Of a stretch of DNA of 64,000 nucleotides, positions 8,062-17,097 are shown piece by piece (positions within the stretch are counted from its first letter, which is position 1; each line of letters begins with the position of its first letter). Made by a program: the position numbers and the translations under genes. A model generated the notes under the pieces. It made no database searches. It saw only the letters and a program-made list of their open reading frames with translations, and was not told where the DNA came from. This DNA comes from Eubacteriaceae bacterium. GTDB lineage: Bacteria > Bacillota > Clostridia > Peptostreptococcales > Anaerovoracaceae. The stretch lies in NCBI GenBank assembly GCA_902362435.1, contig CABIWW010000009.1:1-64000 (forward strand), read 5' to 3'.

Positions 8062-10713
8062 ATGGATAGAAGCTTTATAAAAAAAATAGTACCTTTGATA
8101 CTCATAATGCTTTTGCTTTCAGGCAGTGCAGCATTTGCAGCGGAGCCGATCGACGGATCAGGATCTTCGGCGGACAGTTCCGTCGAGGCAGATACTTCAG
8201 TGACTGCTGTGTCAGAGGAGCCTGAATATGACAGCGCAGTGAATCAGTTCTATGCAAACGGAAGCAGGATAAGCATTTCATATAATGACGAAGATAGCAG
8301 TAAGATCTCATGGAACTCAGCGGATGGCACAGCACATTCGGCCGTGGTCGCTTTTGATACAATAGTGTATGCAGGTGGTCGCAGCCATGAGTATGTCGGA
8401 GGATATATAGAGATGACCGGCGGCAGCGTCGATGTTATCGATCTTGGCGGAAAAGGTCAGCGTGTGGGGGCGTCTGAGTTTGTTATGAAAGGTGGAACTG
8501 TAGGCAGGCTGGAGCTGGGTAATTCCAATGTAAAGAAACTCGATATAAAAAAAGGTGAATTGAACTCGGTGGGAGCATCATCTGAAACTGTGATGACGGA
8601 TGCTGAAGTTTTGTTCTTTGATAACATAGTGTCTGTTGATCAGATGCGAGATGCGGGATTCAGCGAAGGACAGCTCAGAGAATATGTATCAGTATGGTTG
8701 TATCTGGGCGAAAATGGTATTCTTGAACTGCCGGGGAGCAAGGGCAAATGGAAATATTCTCAGGAGTGGTACTATCTTGGGGCTGTGCCTGAAGGCGAGA
8801 CCGTGAAAAGTTATGTGACTGATACCAAAGGTGCGGCTTACTACGAGACGCTCAGGAATCCAAAACCATATGACGGGTCCGGATTTTCGGGATGGTATGC
8901 CGATAAAAACAAAGATATAGAATGGGATATGGATACACGTGTGATATCGTTAGCAGAATGTCATGTCGAAGACGTAAAGCTGCAGGATGTGGAAGGCGAG
9001 ACTTTTAAAGAGAAGACCCTGGATCTGTATGCCGGCTGGAATGTAAATTATAAGAGGATATATGGCAAAAACAGATATAATACTTCATATAAAGCAGCTG
9101 CGGAATTTATATCTCTGAAAGGAAAAAAGCAGGCGTCAGCAGCAATAATAGCGGATGGAAGCAATTATCCCGATGCCTTGTCAGGAAGTTACCTTGCAGG
9201 CGCGGCGGATGCGCCTATATTGCTGGTAGATAAAAAAACTGAAGATGACCTGGTGGCTCAGATATATTCCGACGTTAAGATAGATGGAGTGATATATATA
9301 CTGGGAGGGACCGGAGCGGTTTCGAAAAACCTTGAAAAAGCACTGTCGGCGAATTACAGGGTCAAGCGTCTTGCGGGAGCAGATCGGTATGAAACAAATC
9401 TCAAGATCCTGAAAGAAGGCGACAGGCTGCTTGGGGATAAAAAGCTGCCGGTGATGATATGCACCGGCACGGGTTTTGCAGATTCATTATCAGCTTCAGC
9501 TACCGGGAATCCTGTGATGCTGGCAGGCAATAAGCTCACAGAGAGTCAGAAAGAGTATATTTCATCTCTGAAAGACAGAGATGCATATATAATTGGAGGA
9601 AACAGTATAGTTTCGAATGCGGTAAAAAAGGAATATGAAACTCTGGCAGGAGGGTCGGCAGAAAGGCTGTATGGAAAAGACAGATATGATACTTCTGTGA
9701 AAATAGCGGAACGTTTCTTCGAAGCACCATCATCTGCAGTACTGGTATGCGGTACTGATTTTCCTGATGGTTTGTCAGGAGGGCCTCTTGCGATGAGATC
9801 TTCTGCGCCGGTACTGCTTGCGGGCACAGGAGATATGACATCCATAAAAAACTATCTTAAAAAGAACGATGTGGAGATGGAGTATGTACTGGGAGGTCCG
9901 TCACTCATACCCGACAGCCTCATGATTCAGCTTGCAGGTACTGAAAGCCCGAGTGATAATATGACAGCAGGGGAACAGCCAGATATAAGAGAAACTGATA
10001 TCGATGTCGATACAGTCACAAATTCAAAAAAGAAATCGACAAAGAAAAAGGCTGCCAGCATCGACGAGAGATTGAAGACATTAGATCTTGAGGGAATAAA
10101 CAATGTGATGATAGTAGCGCATCCGGATGATGAAAATTTCTGGGGTGGCTCACACCTTCTGGAAGACGATTATCTTGTAGTTTGCATAACTAATGGGGAT
10201 AATACTGTCAGAAAGAAAGAGTTTATGAACGCTGCAGAATACAGTGGTGATAAAGGTATGATACTTGAATATCCGGATGTAAAGAATGGCGTGAAAAGCA
10301 AATGGCAGGAGTGTCAGGATGATATTTATGCCGATCTGCAGACGGTCCTTGAGTATAAAGACTGGGATATCATAGCTACACATAATCCGGATGGTGAGTA
10401 TGGTCATATACACCATAAGATAACAGACCGATTAGTGACTAAGATCTGCAGTGAAGATGGAAAAGAAGACAGGTTGTTCTATTTTGAAAAGTTTTTTGAA
10501 AAAAATGAGATCCCTCAGAATTTCAAGGGAAATGTGAGCAGCAGCACTTTGATGAAAAAACATGAAATGGCGACATTGTATACAAGTCAGTATAAAGGAT
10601 ATTCAAACAGCCTGATGCAGATGGAGCCGTATGAGTTCTGGATCAGGGCAGATCAATGGGATGAATGCAATAAAATGATGACAAGAGTCTATACTGATAC
10701 TGAATATAAATAG
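8062..10713 (+). CDS. Secreted CWB2 protein with C-terminal PIG-L deacetylase
   Basis: 883 residues. A signal peptide ends near residue 27 (AFA-AEP). Residues about 55-330 are an unassigned beta-rich region with InlB-like GWYAD and AGWN motifs. Three CWB2 repeats lie at about 330-628 (PDALSG, YILGGTG, PDGLSG). After a Lys/Ser-rich linker comes a PIG-L/LmbE-type domain (about 680-883) with the zinc motifs AHPDDE and HNPDGEYGHIHH. This family removes acetyl groups from GlcNAc-containing molecules; an exported, wall-anchored one could de-acetylate peptidoglycan or a surface glycan (inference). CWB2 in the middle rather than at an end differs from its two neighbours. Tight spacing joins it to the lysozyme gene. 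Confidence 0.87.
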   Translation: MDRSFIKKIVPLILIMLLLSGSAAFAAEPIDGSGSSADSSVEADTSVTAVSEEPEYDSAVNQFYANGSRISISYNDEDSSKISWNSADGTAHSAVVAFDTIVYAGGRSHEYVGGYIEMTGGSVDVIDLGGKGQRVGASEFVMKGGTVGRLELGNSNVKKLDIKKGELNSVGASSETVMTDAEVLFFDNIVSVDQMRDAGFSEGQLREYVSVWLYLGENGILELPGSKGKWKYSQEWYYLGAVPEGETVKSYVTDTKGAAYYETLRNPKPYDGSGFSGWYADKNKDIEWDMDTRVISLAECHVEDVKLQDVEGETFKEKTLDLYAGWNVNYKRIYGKNRYNTSYKAAAEFISLKGKKQASAAIIADGSNYPDALSGSYLAGAADAPILLVDKKTEDDLVAQIYSDVKIDGVIYILGGTGAVSKNLEKALSANYRVKRLAGADRYETNLKILKEGDRLLGDKKLPVMICTGTGFADSLSASATGNPVMLAGNKLTESQKEYISSLKDRDAYIIGGNSIVSNAVKKEYETLAGGSAERLYGKDRYDTSVKIAERFFEAPSSAVLVCGTDFPDGLSGGPLAMRSSAPVLLAGTGDMTSIKNYLKKNDVEMEYVLGGPSLIPDSLMIQLAGTESPSDNMTAGEQPDIRETDIDVDTVTNSKKKSTKKKAASIDERLKTLDLEGINNVMIVAHPDDENFWGGSHLLEDDYLVVCITNGDNTVRKKEFMNAAEYSGDKGMILEYPDVKNGVKSKWQECQDDIYADLQTVLEYKDWDIIATHNPDGEYGHIHHKITDRLVTKICSEDGKEDRLFYFEKFFEKNEIPQNFKGNVSSSTLMKKHEMATLYTSQYKGYSNSLMQMEPYEFWIRADQWDECNKMMTRVYTDTEYK

Positions 10714-10743
10714 GAATTTATTATAAGGAGGAAATTTCGTAAT

Positions 10744-11880
10744 ATGCAATTCAGAGATTTAAAACAGCAATATCAGGTGTTGAAAAAGGATATCGATGCG
10801 GCGATGATAGAGGTCGCAACCAACTGCAACTTTATCAATGGTCAGCAGGTCAAGGATCTGGAAAAAAAGCTGGCAGAATACGTTGGAGTCAGGCACTGTA
10901 TAACGTGCGGCAACGGGACAGATGCACTTACGATGGCGATGATGGCCTGGGGATTCAAAGAAGGCGATGCGGTATTCGTACCGGATTTCACGTTCTTTTC
11001 ATCGGGCGAGATAGTTTCGCATGCAGGCGCTACGCCGGTGTTCGTGGATGTCGATATGGATACGTTCAACATTTCAGCAGAGTCGCTGGAAAAGGCGGTA
11101 AAAAAGACGTTGGATGAAGGCATACTGAAACCGCAGGCTGTAGTGGCTGTCGATCTTTTCGGACTCCCCGCAGATTTTGCAGCAGTAAGAGCTGTGGCAG
11201 ACAAATACGGACTCAAAGTGCTGGAGGACGGCGCTCAGGGCTTTGGTGGAAACATCGAAGGCAAGGTTGCGTGCAGCTTCGGAGACATAAGCACGACTTC
11301 ATTCTTCCCTGCAAAGCCGCTTGGTTGCTACGGGGACGGAGGAGCGGTCTTCACTGATGATGACGAAATCGCAGCGCTCCTTGAATCTATCAGAGTACAT
11401 GGCAAAGGCGAGATGAAATATGATAATGTCAGGATCGGACTGAATTCGAGACTTGATACGATCCAGGCAGCAGTTCTTGATGTAAAGCTCAGGGCATTCG
11501 ACGATTATGAGCTGGTCGATATAAACAAGGCTGCTGACAGGTATACGGAAAAACTCTCGGCGCTTGGAGAAAAGGTGAAGACTCCTGTGATACCTGCAGG
11601 TTTTTACTCCAGCTGGGCGCAGTACACGATACAGCTCAGTGACAGGAAAACCAGAGACGATCTGCAGGCGGCGCTGAAAGCTGAAGGCATCCCTAGCATG
11701 GTATATTATCCGAAGCCTATGCACAGACAGGAAGCTTTTGCAGGACAGGCATATGATGATGCAGAGTTTCCGAACACACTGAAACTGTGTGATACAGTGC
11801 TTTCACTGCCGATGCATCCATATCTGACAGATGAGGATATTGATATGGTAGTCGATGTGATAAAAAAGTTTTTTGAATAA
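10744..11880 (+). CDS. DegT/DnrJ/EryC1/StrS-family sugar aminotransferase (WbpE-like)
   Basis: 378 residues, cytoplasmic, PLP-dependent. Seen: CGNGTDAL phosphate-binding loop, EDGAQGFGG with the PLP Asp, SFFPAKPLGCYGDGG with the Schiff-base Lys near residue 191, and SLPMHPYL at the C-terminus. The text resembles WbpE-type enzymes that transaminate UDP-3-keto sugars to make amino sugars for surface glycans. The exact sugar cannot be told from sequence. AAGGAGG lies 11 bp before the ATG. It sits 30 bp after the deacetylase gene and ends in a terminator, so it may be the last gene of the surface operon. No partner dehydrogenase or acetyltransferase is adjacent. Confidence 0.88.
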   Translation: MQFRDLKQQYQVLKKDIDAAMIEVATNCNFINGQQVKDLEKKLAEYVGVRHCITCGNGTDALTMAMMAWGFKEGDAVFVPDFTFFSSGEIVSHAGATPVFVDVDMDTFNISAESLEKAVKKTLDEGILKPQAVVAVDLFGLPADFAAVRAVADKYGLKVLEDGAQGFGGNIEGKVACSFGDISTTSFFPAKPLGCYGDGGAVFTDDDEIAALLESIRVHGKGEMKYDNVRIGLNSRLDTIQAAVLDVKLRAFDDYELVDINKAADRYTEKLSALGEKVKTPVIPAGFYSSWAQYTIQLSDRKTRDDLQAALKAEGIPSMVYYPKPMHRQEAFAGQAYDDAEFPNTLKLCDTVLSLPMHPYLTDEDIDMVVDVIKKFFE

Positions 11881-11900
11881 AATCAGAGAAGTAAATAAGC

Positions 11901-11934
11901 GGGTATCTTCGTTTGTGTGAAGATGCCCTTTTTT
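11901..11934 (+). terminator. Terminator after the aminotransferase
   Basis: GGGTATCTTC and GAAGATGCCC form a 10-bp stem with one mismatch, followed by six T. Confidence 0.85.
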
Positions 11935-12036
11935 CCTGTTATGGTTTGTGATAAAATCCAGACATAGCAGACTGGGTTGAAATATTTGACATATCACGAC
12001 AGGAGAAGTTTTACAAGTAAGAAAGGCAGAAATCTA

Positions 12037-13344
12037 ATGGAAACAGTTTATACGAGTTCATGGTTGAACAGGCTGCATTTACTGAGCAGCAGGATACTGA
12101 TGCCGCTGATGGCAGTATTGTTCATATGTACGAATACCGTGATCAATTTATGGATAGATGAACGGATGGAGACTATACAGAACATCATAGCAATACTGCT
12201 ACTTCTGATAGTTGCATGCTATCTGTTATCAGCACCGAGAGAACGGCTGCGCCCCTGGATAAAAAGTAATATACTGGTGATCGCGTATTTCGTCGTAAGA
12301 CTGATTTCGTTATGGCAATGCGGATTTGATTACAGTGTGATACGTACGATATGTTTTGAAATGTTTTTTCTTATAGGTATCTGTGGATTTACAGTGGACT
12401 CGAGGACAGGAAACCGATTCTATGTGAAATTTTTCATATGGTTCGAAGTGATAGCAACGGCTTTGTGTGCATTGATTTTTCTGCTGATGCCGCATCTGGG
12501 AGCAAACATGCAGCATGTGATCATTGAATTTTCATATTATGAAAAGGCAGAAAATGCAGCATTTTTCAGTAATGTAAATACTGCAGGGATAATGGCGGGC
12601 TTTTCGATAGTGCTGGCATTTATAATGTATCATAAAGATATGTTTGCAAAAAAGCTTATTATAGCATTTGGTATTTATAATATTTGTGCGCTTTTATATT
12701 TCGGTTCGAGGGCGGCAGAAGTTGGTATGGCAGCTGTTGTTTTATTTTTCGTGATAAAAAAGGTGTTTTCTGGAATCGATGCCAAGAAACTTACGATAGT
12801 AGCTCTATGTCTTATGGTTCTAACACTTGTCCCATTATATGCGATGATAGGGTATCATGAAAGCCAGGCGACACTCTCATACAGAGGTTTTGAACGAAAA
12901 CTGGATAATGTCAGCACGGGGCGTTATTCGATATGGAAAGAATGTTACATAACGCAGAAAGATTCACTTCTTGTAGGTATGGGAAATCTGAAACTGGAGC
13001 AGGATGCAAGAAAGGAAATGGTAGCGGCAAACCATTGTGGAGAATACTGGTGGTATGAAATGGCAGCTGAACTCGGTCCGCACAATGGCTATATAAGCAT
13101 GATATCCGGTGCAGGCTGGCTGGGACTGCTGCTGTTTATCGCAATTCTGATACAGCGAATCAGGCGTTCTAAAAATCTTGAAAAAGGCAACTGGTACCTG
13201 ATGCTGGTGTTCATTTTTGCGATCAATTGCTTCGAGAGCCTGTTTATCCTGAACCGGTTCTTCGCATGTTTCTATATGTTCCTGATACTGGAGTCGGACT
13301 GGGAGAAGGAAGATGATGCAAACCAGATAGTTTTCAAGCTGTGA
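12037..13344 (+). CDS. O-antigen ligase/polymerase-like membrane protein
   Basis: 435 residues from the ATG preceded by GAAAGGCAG; an in-frame TTG 60 bp upstream lacks a ribosome site. About ten hydrophobic helices, a larger extracytoplasmic loop (about 275-365) with conserved-looking GMGNL and GPHNGYI, the latter like the His-Asn-x-Tyr of Wzy_C/WaaL proteins. Such enzymes polymerise or ligate undecaprenyl-linked glycans on the outer face of the membrane. Next to the aminotransferase and CWB2 genes it probably works on a surface polysaccharide (inference). The substrate cannot be predicted. Confidence 0.75.
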   Translation: METVYTSSWLNRLHLLSSRILMPLMAVLFICTNTVINLWIDERMETIQNIIAILLLLIVACYLLSAPRERLRPWIKSNILVIAYFVVRLISLWQCGFDYSVIRTICFEMFFLIGICGFTVDSRTGNRFYVKFFIWFEVIATALCALIFLLMPHLGANMQHVIIEFSYYEKAENAAFFSNVNTAGIMAGFSIVLAFIMYHKDMFAKKLIIAFGIYNICALLYFGSRAAEVGMAAVVLFFVIKKVFSGIDAKKLTIVALCLMVLTLVPLYAMIGYHESQATLSYRGFERKLDNVSTGRYSIWKECYITQKDSLLVGMGNLKLEQDARKEMVAANHCGEYWWYEMAAELGPHNGYISMISGAGWLGLLLFIAILIQRIRRSKNLEKGNWYLMLVFIFAINCFESLFILNRFFACFYMFLILESDWEKEDDANQIVFKL

Positions 13345-13398
13345 TTTTATAAATATAACTATATTCATGTCAGTCGCACAGGAGCTGATTGAAAGGTA

Positions 13399-13427
13399 TT
13401 GACAGACACCTGATGAAGCGGTATAGT
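13399..13427 (+). promoter_or_regulatory. Antisense-RNA promoter, copy 2
   Basis: TTGACA, 17 bp, TATAGT, reading rightwards into the toxin 3' end. Confidence 0.75.
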
Positions 13428-13433
13428 TTTTAT

Positions 13434-13535
13434 AGAAAAGAGAAGCCGATGAACGGCTGCTCCCATAATGTGTAGAGTAAATACTCCGTCACATCATAGG
13501 GTTGAGGACGGAGTTTTTACTTCCTGTAAAAACTA
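13434..13535 (+). ncRNA. Putative antisense antitoxin RNA, copy 2
   Basis: It starts about 7 bp after TATAGT and runs convergently into the toxin gene. Its 5' hairpin is the complement of the toxin terminator. The 3' end is not defined. Confidence 0.6.
13437..13458 (-). terminator. Toxin mRNA terminator, copy 2
   Basis: The same AGCCG-loop-CGGCT stem and T-rich tail as in copy 1, on the minus strand. Confidence 0.6.
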
Positions 13536-13619
13536 ATGCTTGTCTTTAAACAAGGCAATAACTGCGACTATCAAAAGTCCGGCAGTGCAGAATGCACTCA
13601 GGGCTTCATATGTAATCAT
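13533..13619 (-). CDS. Small holin-like type I toxin, copy 2
   Basis: 28 residues, MITYEALSAF start, one membrane helix, FKDKH tail; one substitution relative to the copy at 0.3 kb and only a few silent base changes. It keeps the strong GGGAGGTG site and the leader stem (TTCCCT-GGAA-AGGGAG) that would mask it. The antisense RNA gene converges on its 3' end. Because both toxins are nearly identical, either antisense RNA could in principle act on both mRNAs (inference). The reading frame is intact and third-position changes dominate, which suggests both are maintained. Confidence 0.8.
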   Translation of the reverse strand: MITYEALSAFCTAGLLIVAVIALFKDKH

Positions 13620-13678
13620 AGTATCACCTCCCTTTCCAGGGAACTTCCGTCCACCGTGTCTCAGGCTTCTCTGATTTC

Positions 13679-13707
13679 ATTGTATCATTGCCGCAAAGTT
13701 TTTACAA
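13679..13707 (-). promoter_or_regulatory. Toxin promoter, copy 2
   Basis: Minus-strand TTGTAA, 17 bp, TACAAT, as in copy 1. Confidence 0.7.
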
Positions 13708-13880
13708 TATTTTTCTGTTTTTCTTTTTTATTCCATTTTATCATCGAATTTTTTGATTCCCGCCAGCTATTTACTGCAACTTTCAAATAACATATAATTA
13801 AAGAAAGTGCGGCGCAGGAAGACCGCACAGCTGGTATGATCGTACCGTTAATAAGACATCATGGAAGAGGAAGTGATATC

Positions 13881-15194
13881 GTGAAATGCAGCGGCACAGC
13901 GGAAGCTGCAAAAGGCAGAAGACTCAACGAAGACAGAGAACGTATAATAAAACTGTGCGATTCATGCAAGGACGACACAGGCTTCATATCATACAAAAAG
14001 TCCGTAGGACTCAGGGAAAAACTCGAATCGTATATGAACGATGTGGTGCGCGGTGAGCTTCTGGGGGAACTCAGATATCGCGACGCATTCGATATGACGA
14101 GTTTCATCATGGAAGAGATATGCAGGCTGAGTATCGATGATGCGGGAAGCATCACGGAGTCGCTGATGTACAGGTGCAAGTACACGATCCTTCATATAAT
14201 TGACAAGAGCGGTGATGATGAGCTGACGAAAGATATTTTCGACTGGCTCGGCGGTATCGTGGAGCTGGAGGAAAAAGAATATGTGGACGACCAGATAAAA
14301 TCACTCTGGCTGAAGGCCTTTAACAAAAAGGAGTATCTGAAGGTAAAGCTCGATACTGCGCTCCGTAAGGTCGATTCCTGTGCGGCAGCAGACGAAGATC
14401 CGGGAAAATGTCCGGGCCTTTCAGAATGGCTGCGTGCGTTTTTCCATATCGCCGGCAGGATGAAACTGAGCGATGCGGAAATAATGCCGGTGGCCGAAAA
14501 GTTCCGGGTGCTTCCGGCGGTCAGAAACTGCATGGTGGACAGGTATACTGACGGTGGACGTTACGAGGAAGCTGTAAAGGTGCTGCGCGAGAGCATGGAG
14601 CTTGAGGCGGATGATCCCGTCAAGGTGGCTTCGTACAGCAGACGTATAGTCGATATATATGAAGAGTCGGGGAATCGCCGGGGCATGAAGGAAGAACTCA
14701 AGGCTATCGTGCTCGTATATGACCGCGGAAGTCTGGAGGATTTCAGAAGACTAAAATCATGCTACAGCAGAGAACTGTGGAGAAAACTGCGCGATGGGAT
14801 CCTGGACGAGCTGAAGGACGAACCGGGTATCGGCAGGCTTTACTGCGAGGAGGAGATGTTCGAAAAACTGATGGAATTCGTCGCAGCAGACGGCAGTATA
14901 GAGGTGCTGGATGAATTCAGACCCGTGCTCAAAAACAGGTACAGAGAAGAGATGCTGGCGCTTTACGAAAAGATCGTGCGTGAAAAGCTGGCGCATGCCA
15001 GGGCGCAGAGGCATTACAGGAGTATGACCGCCGTGATGAGGAGGATGAAAGACATACCCGGCGGAGATGTAGTGATAGAGGAACTCGACGAGGAATTCAG
15101 GATAAAATATCCGAACCACAAGAGTATGATAAATGAACTCGATATACTTTACAGAGAGAAGATAAAGCGTGGCGGTATCATCCTTTTAGACTGA
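13881..15194 (+). CDS. Unknown all-helical (TPR-like) protein
   Basis: 437 residues from a GTG preceded at 10 bp by AGAGG; an ATG at 13836 in the same frame has a weaker site. No signal peptide or membrane helix. The sequence is rich in Glu, Arg and Lys, and pairs of helices around 230-330 (YEEAVKVLRESMELE, YSRRIVDIYEESGN) resemble a TPR-like solenoid. The C-terminus (KYPNHKSMINEL) recalls the end of the helical part of SWIM zinc-finger proteins, but no SWIM Cys/His motif is seen. Alone between the TA module and the tar operon, with a TATAAT at about 13792 upstream. Function unknown; a scaffold role is only a guess. Confidence 0.7.
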   Translation: MKCSGTAEAAKGRRLNEDRERIIKLCDSCKDDTGFISYKKSVGLREKLESYMNDVVRGELLGELRYRDAFDMTSFIMEEICRLSIDDAGSITESLMYRCKYTILHIIDKSGDDELTKDIFDWLGGIVELEEKEYVDDQIKSLWLKAFNKKEYLKVKLDTALRKVDSCAAADEDPGKCPGLSEWLRAFFHIAGRMKLSDAEIMPVAEKFRVLPAVRNCMVDRYTDGGRYEEAVKVLRESMELEADDPVKVASYSRRIVDIYEESGNRRGMKEELKAIVLVYDRGSLEDFRRLKSCYSRELWRKLRDGILDELKDEPGIGRLYCEEEMFEKLMEFVAADGSIEVLDEFRPVLKNRYREEMLALYEKIVREKLAHARAQRHYRSMTAVMRRMKDIPGGDVVIEELDEEFRIKYPNHKSMINELDILYREKIKRGGIILLD

Positions 15195-15218
15195 CATATA
15201 CTCGCGCATACTTTTTAA

Positions 15219-15240
15219 GCATGTCTGCGTGCACTTTTTT
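15219..15240 (+). terminator. Short terminator after the helical protein
   Basis: GCATG-TCTG-CGTGC (one G-U pair) followed by AC and six T. Confidence 0.5.
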
Positions 15241-15343
15241 ATTTGCGCCATTTATGGTAAAATAATAATGTATGCGCAGAGGCAGAGAGCTCTGCGCATG
15301 TCGGACGTTAACAAAGAATCATATCACTGAGAAAGGTGGACTT

Positions 15344-16054
15344 ATGATATACGGAGTAATCCTTGCGGGAGGCATAGGCAGCCGCATGGGGAACAAGGAA
15401 AAACCTAAGCAGTATATAAACATAGGCGGCAAGCCTATAATCCTGCACACAGTAGAAAAATTCTGCATGTGCAGCGAATTTGAAAAAATACTGATACTCT
15501 GTCCGGAGGACTGGATCGAGTACACGAAAAATCTGATAAAGAAGCACGTATCGGACACGGACCGCATCGAAGTGATCGAGGGCGGCGCGACGAGAAATGA
15601 AACGATCATGAACTCGATCGCGTACATAGACGACGTCGGTCATCTCGATGACGACACGGTCATCGTGACGCATGATGCCGTAAGGCCGTTCGTGACATAC
15701 AGGATACTGAAAGCGAACATAGACGCTGCGCAGCGATATGGTGCATGCGATACGGTGATACCTGCAACGGATACGATAGTAGAGAGCAGGAACGGCAGCA
15801 TCATATCAGATATACCGGACAGGTCGGTCCTCTATCAGGGCCAGACGCCGCAGAGCTTCAAGGCTGTGAAGCTGCGTGCGCTTTACGAGGACCTGACTGA
15901 TGAGGAAAAAAACATACTGACGGATGCAGCCAAGATATTTGTGATCAGAGGAGAAGATGTATATCTTGTAAAGGGCGAGAATTCCAATATCAAGATAACA
16001 TACCCGTACGACCTGACGGTAGCGGAAAGCCTGCTCCAGACGAAAGGTGAGTAA
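15344..16054 (+). CDS. tarI: Ribitol-5-phosphate cytidylyltransferase (TarI; IspD family)
   Basis: 236 residues from the ATG preceded by AAAGGTGG. The N-terminal LAGGIGSRMG nucleotide-binding loop, then GGATRNETI, VTHDAVRP and YQGQTPQSF, are typical of the IspD/TarI fold. I prefer TarI over IspD because the next gene is an unmistakable TarJ and the sequence tracks S. aureus TarI through VKGE-x-x-N-I-K. It should transfer CMP from CTP to D-ribitol 5-phosphate, giving CDP-ribitol for wall teichoic-type polymer. First gene of a four-gene operon; the next start lies one base after the stop. Confidence 0.85.
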   Translation: MIYGVILAGGIGSRMGNKEKPKQYINIGGKPIILHTVEKFCMCSEFEKILILCPEDWIEYTKNLIKKHVSDTDRIEVIEGGATRNETIMNSIAYIDDVGHLDDDTVIVTHDAVRPFVTYRILKANIDAAQRYGACDTVIPATDTIVESRNGSIISDIPDRSVLYQGQTPQSFKAVKLRALYEDLTDEEKNILTDAAKIFVIRGEDVYLVKGENSNIKITYPYDLTVAESLLQTKGE

Positions 16055-16055
16055 G

Positions 16056-17081
16056 ATGCTCAATACGATTTACAGACTGGTGGAACCCAGAAAAATAGAA
16101 GTTGAATTCAATGAAATAGACACGAAAGCGGACAGCGTGATAGTCAGACCGACGCACCTTTCCATATGCAACGCGGATCAGCGATATTACCAGGGGACGA
16201 GAGCACCGGAAGTGCTGGCGAAGAAGCTGCCGATGGCGCTGATACACGAAGGGATCGGAGTGGTGGTGCACGACAGCAGAGGTGAGTTCGTACCGGGCGA
16301 GGCCGTGGTGATGATCCCGAACACACCTGTAGAGAGCGATCCGTTCATCGCGGAGAACTACCTGCGTTCCAGCAGATTCAGAGCGAGCGGCTTTGACGGA
16401 TTCATGCAGGACAACGTGGCGATGGGCAGAGACCGCGTAGTCAGACTGCCGGATCATATCGACCGCGAAGTGGCGGCGTTCCTGGAGATAATCTCGGTGA
16501 GCAACCATGCAGTCGGCAGGTTCGACAGGTTTTCACACGGGAGAAAGGACCACATCGCAGTGTGGGGAGACGGCAACCTGGGATATATCACGTCGCTGTT
16601 CCTCAGATACAGATATCCGGATGCGAAGCTCTATATAATGGGAGTCAATCGCGACAAGCTCACGGGATTTTCATTTGCAGATGAGACTTTCGACGTGCGT
16701 GAGATCCCGGATGACATCGTGATAGATCACGCTTTCGAATGTGTAGGGGGGACAGGCGCGCCGAAGGCTATCGATCAGATCATCGATCATATCAGACCGG
16801 AGGCGACGATCGGCATCCTGGGTGTTTCGGAGAACCCTGTACCGGTCAATACCAGGATGATACTGGAAAAGGGTCTGCGCGTATTCGGCAGCAGCCGTTC
16901 CGGCAGGCAGGACTTCATCAGCACGATAGAGATGTTCACGGAGCATCCGGAAATGGTCGCGCTGATGAAAAACATAGTCGGTGACGTGGTGGACGTCAGG
17001 AGTATCGAAGACATGCACACCGCGTTTCAGAAAGATATAGCCAAGGCAGGCGGCAAGACGATAATGCTTTGGAATGTATGA
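16056..17081 (+). CDS. tarJ: Ribulose-5-phosphate reductase (TarJ)
   Basis: 341 residues, the same length as S. aureus TarJ. Seen: SICNADQRYY (metal-site region near the N-terminus), ALIHEGIG, VVMIPNTP, WGDGNLGYI (Rossmann loop), HAFECVGG and FGSSRSGRQDF. It is a zinc-dependent medium-chain dehydrogenase that reduces ribulose 5-phosphate with NADPH to ribitol 5-phosphate, the substrate of TarI. The ATG at 16056 follows AAAGGTGAG; a GTG nine bases upstream overlaps that site and is less likely. Translationally coupled to tarI. Confidence 0.92.
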   Translation: MLNTIYRLVEPRKIEVEFNEIDTKADSVIVRPTHLSICNADQRYYQGTRAPEVLAKKLPMALIHEGIGVVVHDSRGEFVPGEAVVMIPNTPVESDPFIAENYLRSSRFRASGFDGFMQDNVAMGRDRVVRLPDHIDREVAAFLEIISVSNHAVGRFDRFSHGRKDHIAVWGDGNLGYITSLFLRYRYPDAKLYIMGVNRDKLTGFSFADETFDVREIPDDIVIDHAFECVGGTGAPKAIDQIIDHIRPEATIGILGVSENPVPVNTRMILEKGLRVFGSSRSGRQDFISTIEMFTEHPEMVALMKNIVGDVVDVRSIEDMHTAFQKDIAKAGGKTIMLWNV

Positions 17082-17097
17082 GGATTCAAGAGGTAGT

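Larger units (their letters stand above)
13392..13740. repeat. Right arm of the long inverted repeat (type I TA module copy 2)
   Basis: Reverse-complement counterpart of 176-520. Toxin, both promoters and hairpins are retained; differences cluster in spacers. Confidence 0.8.
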
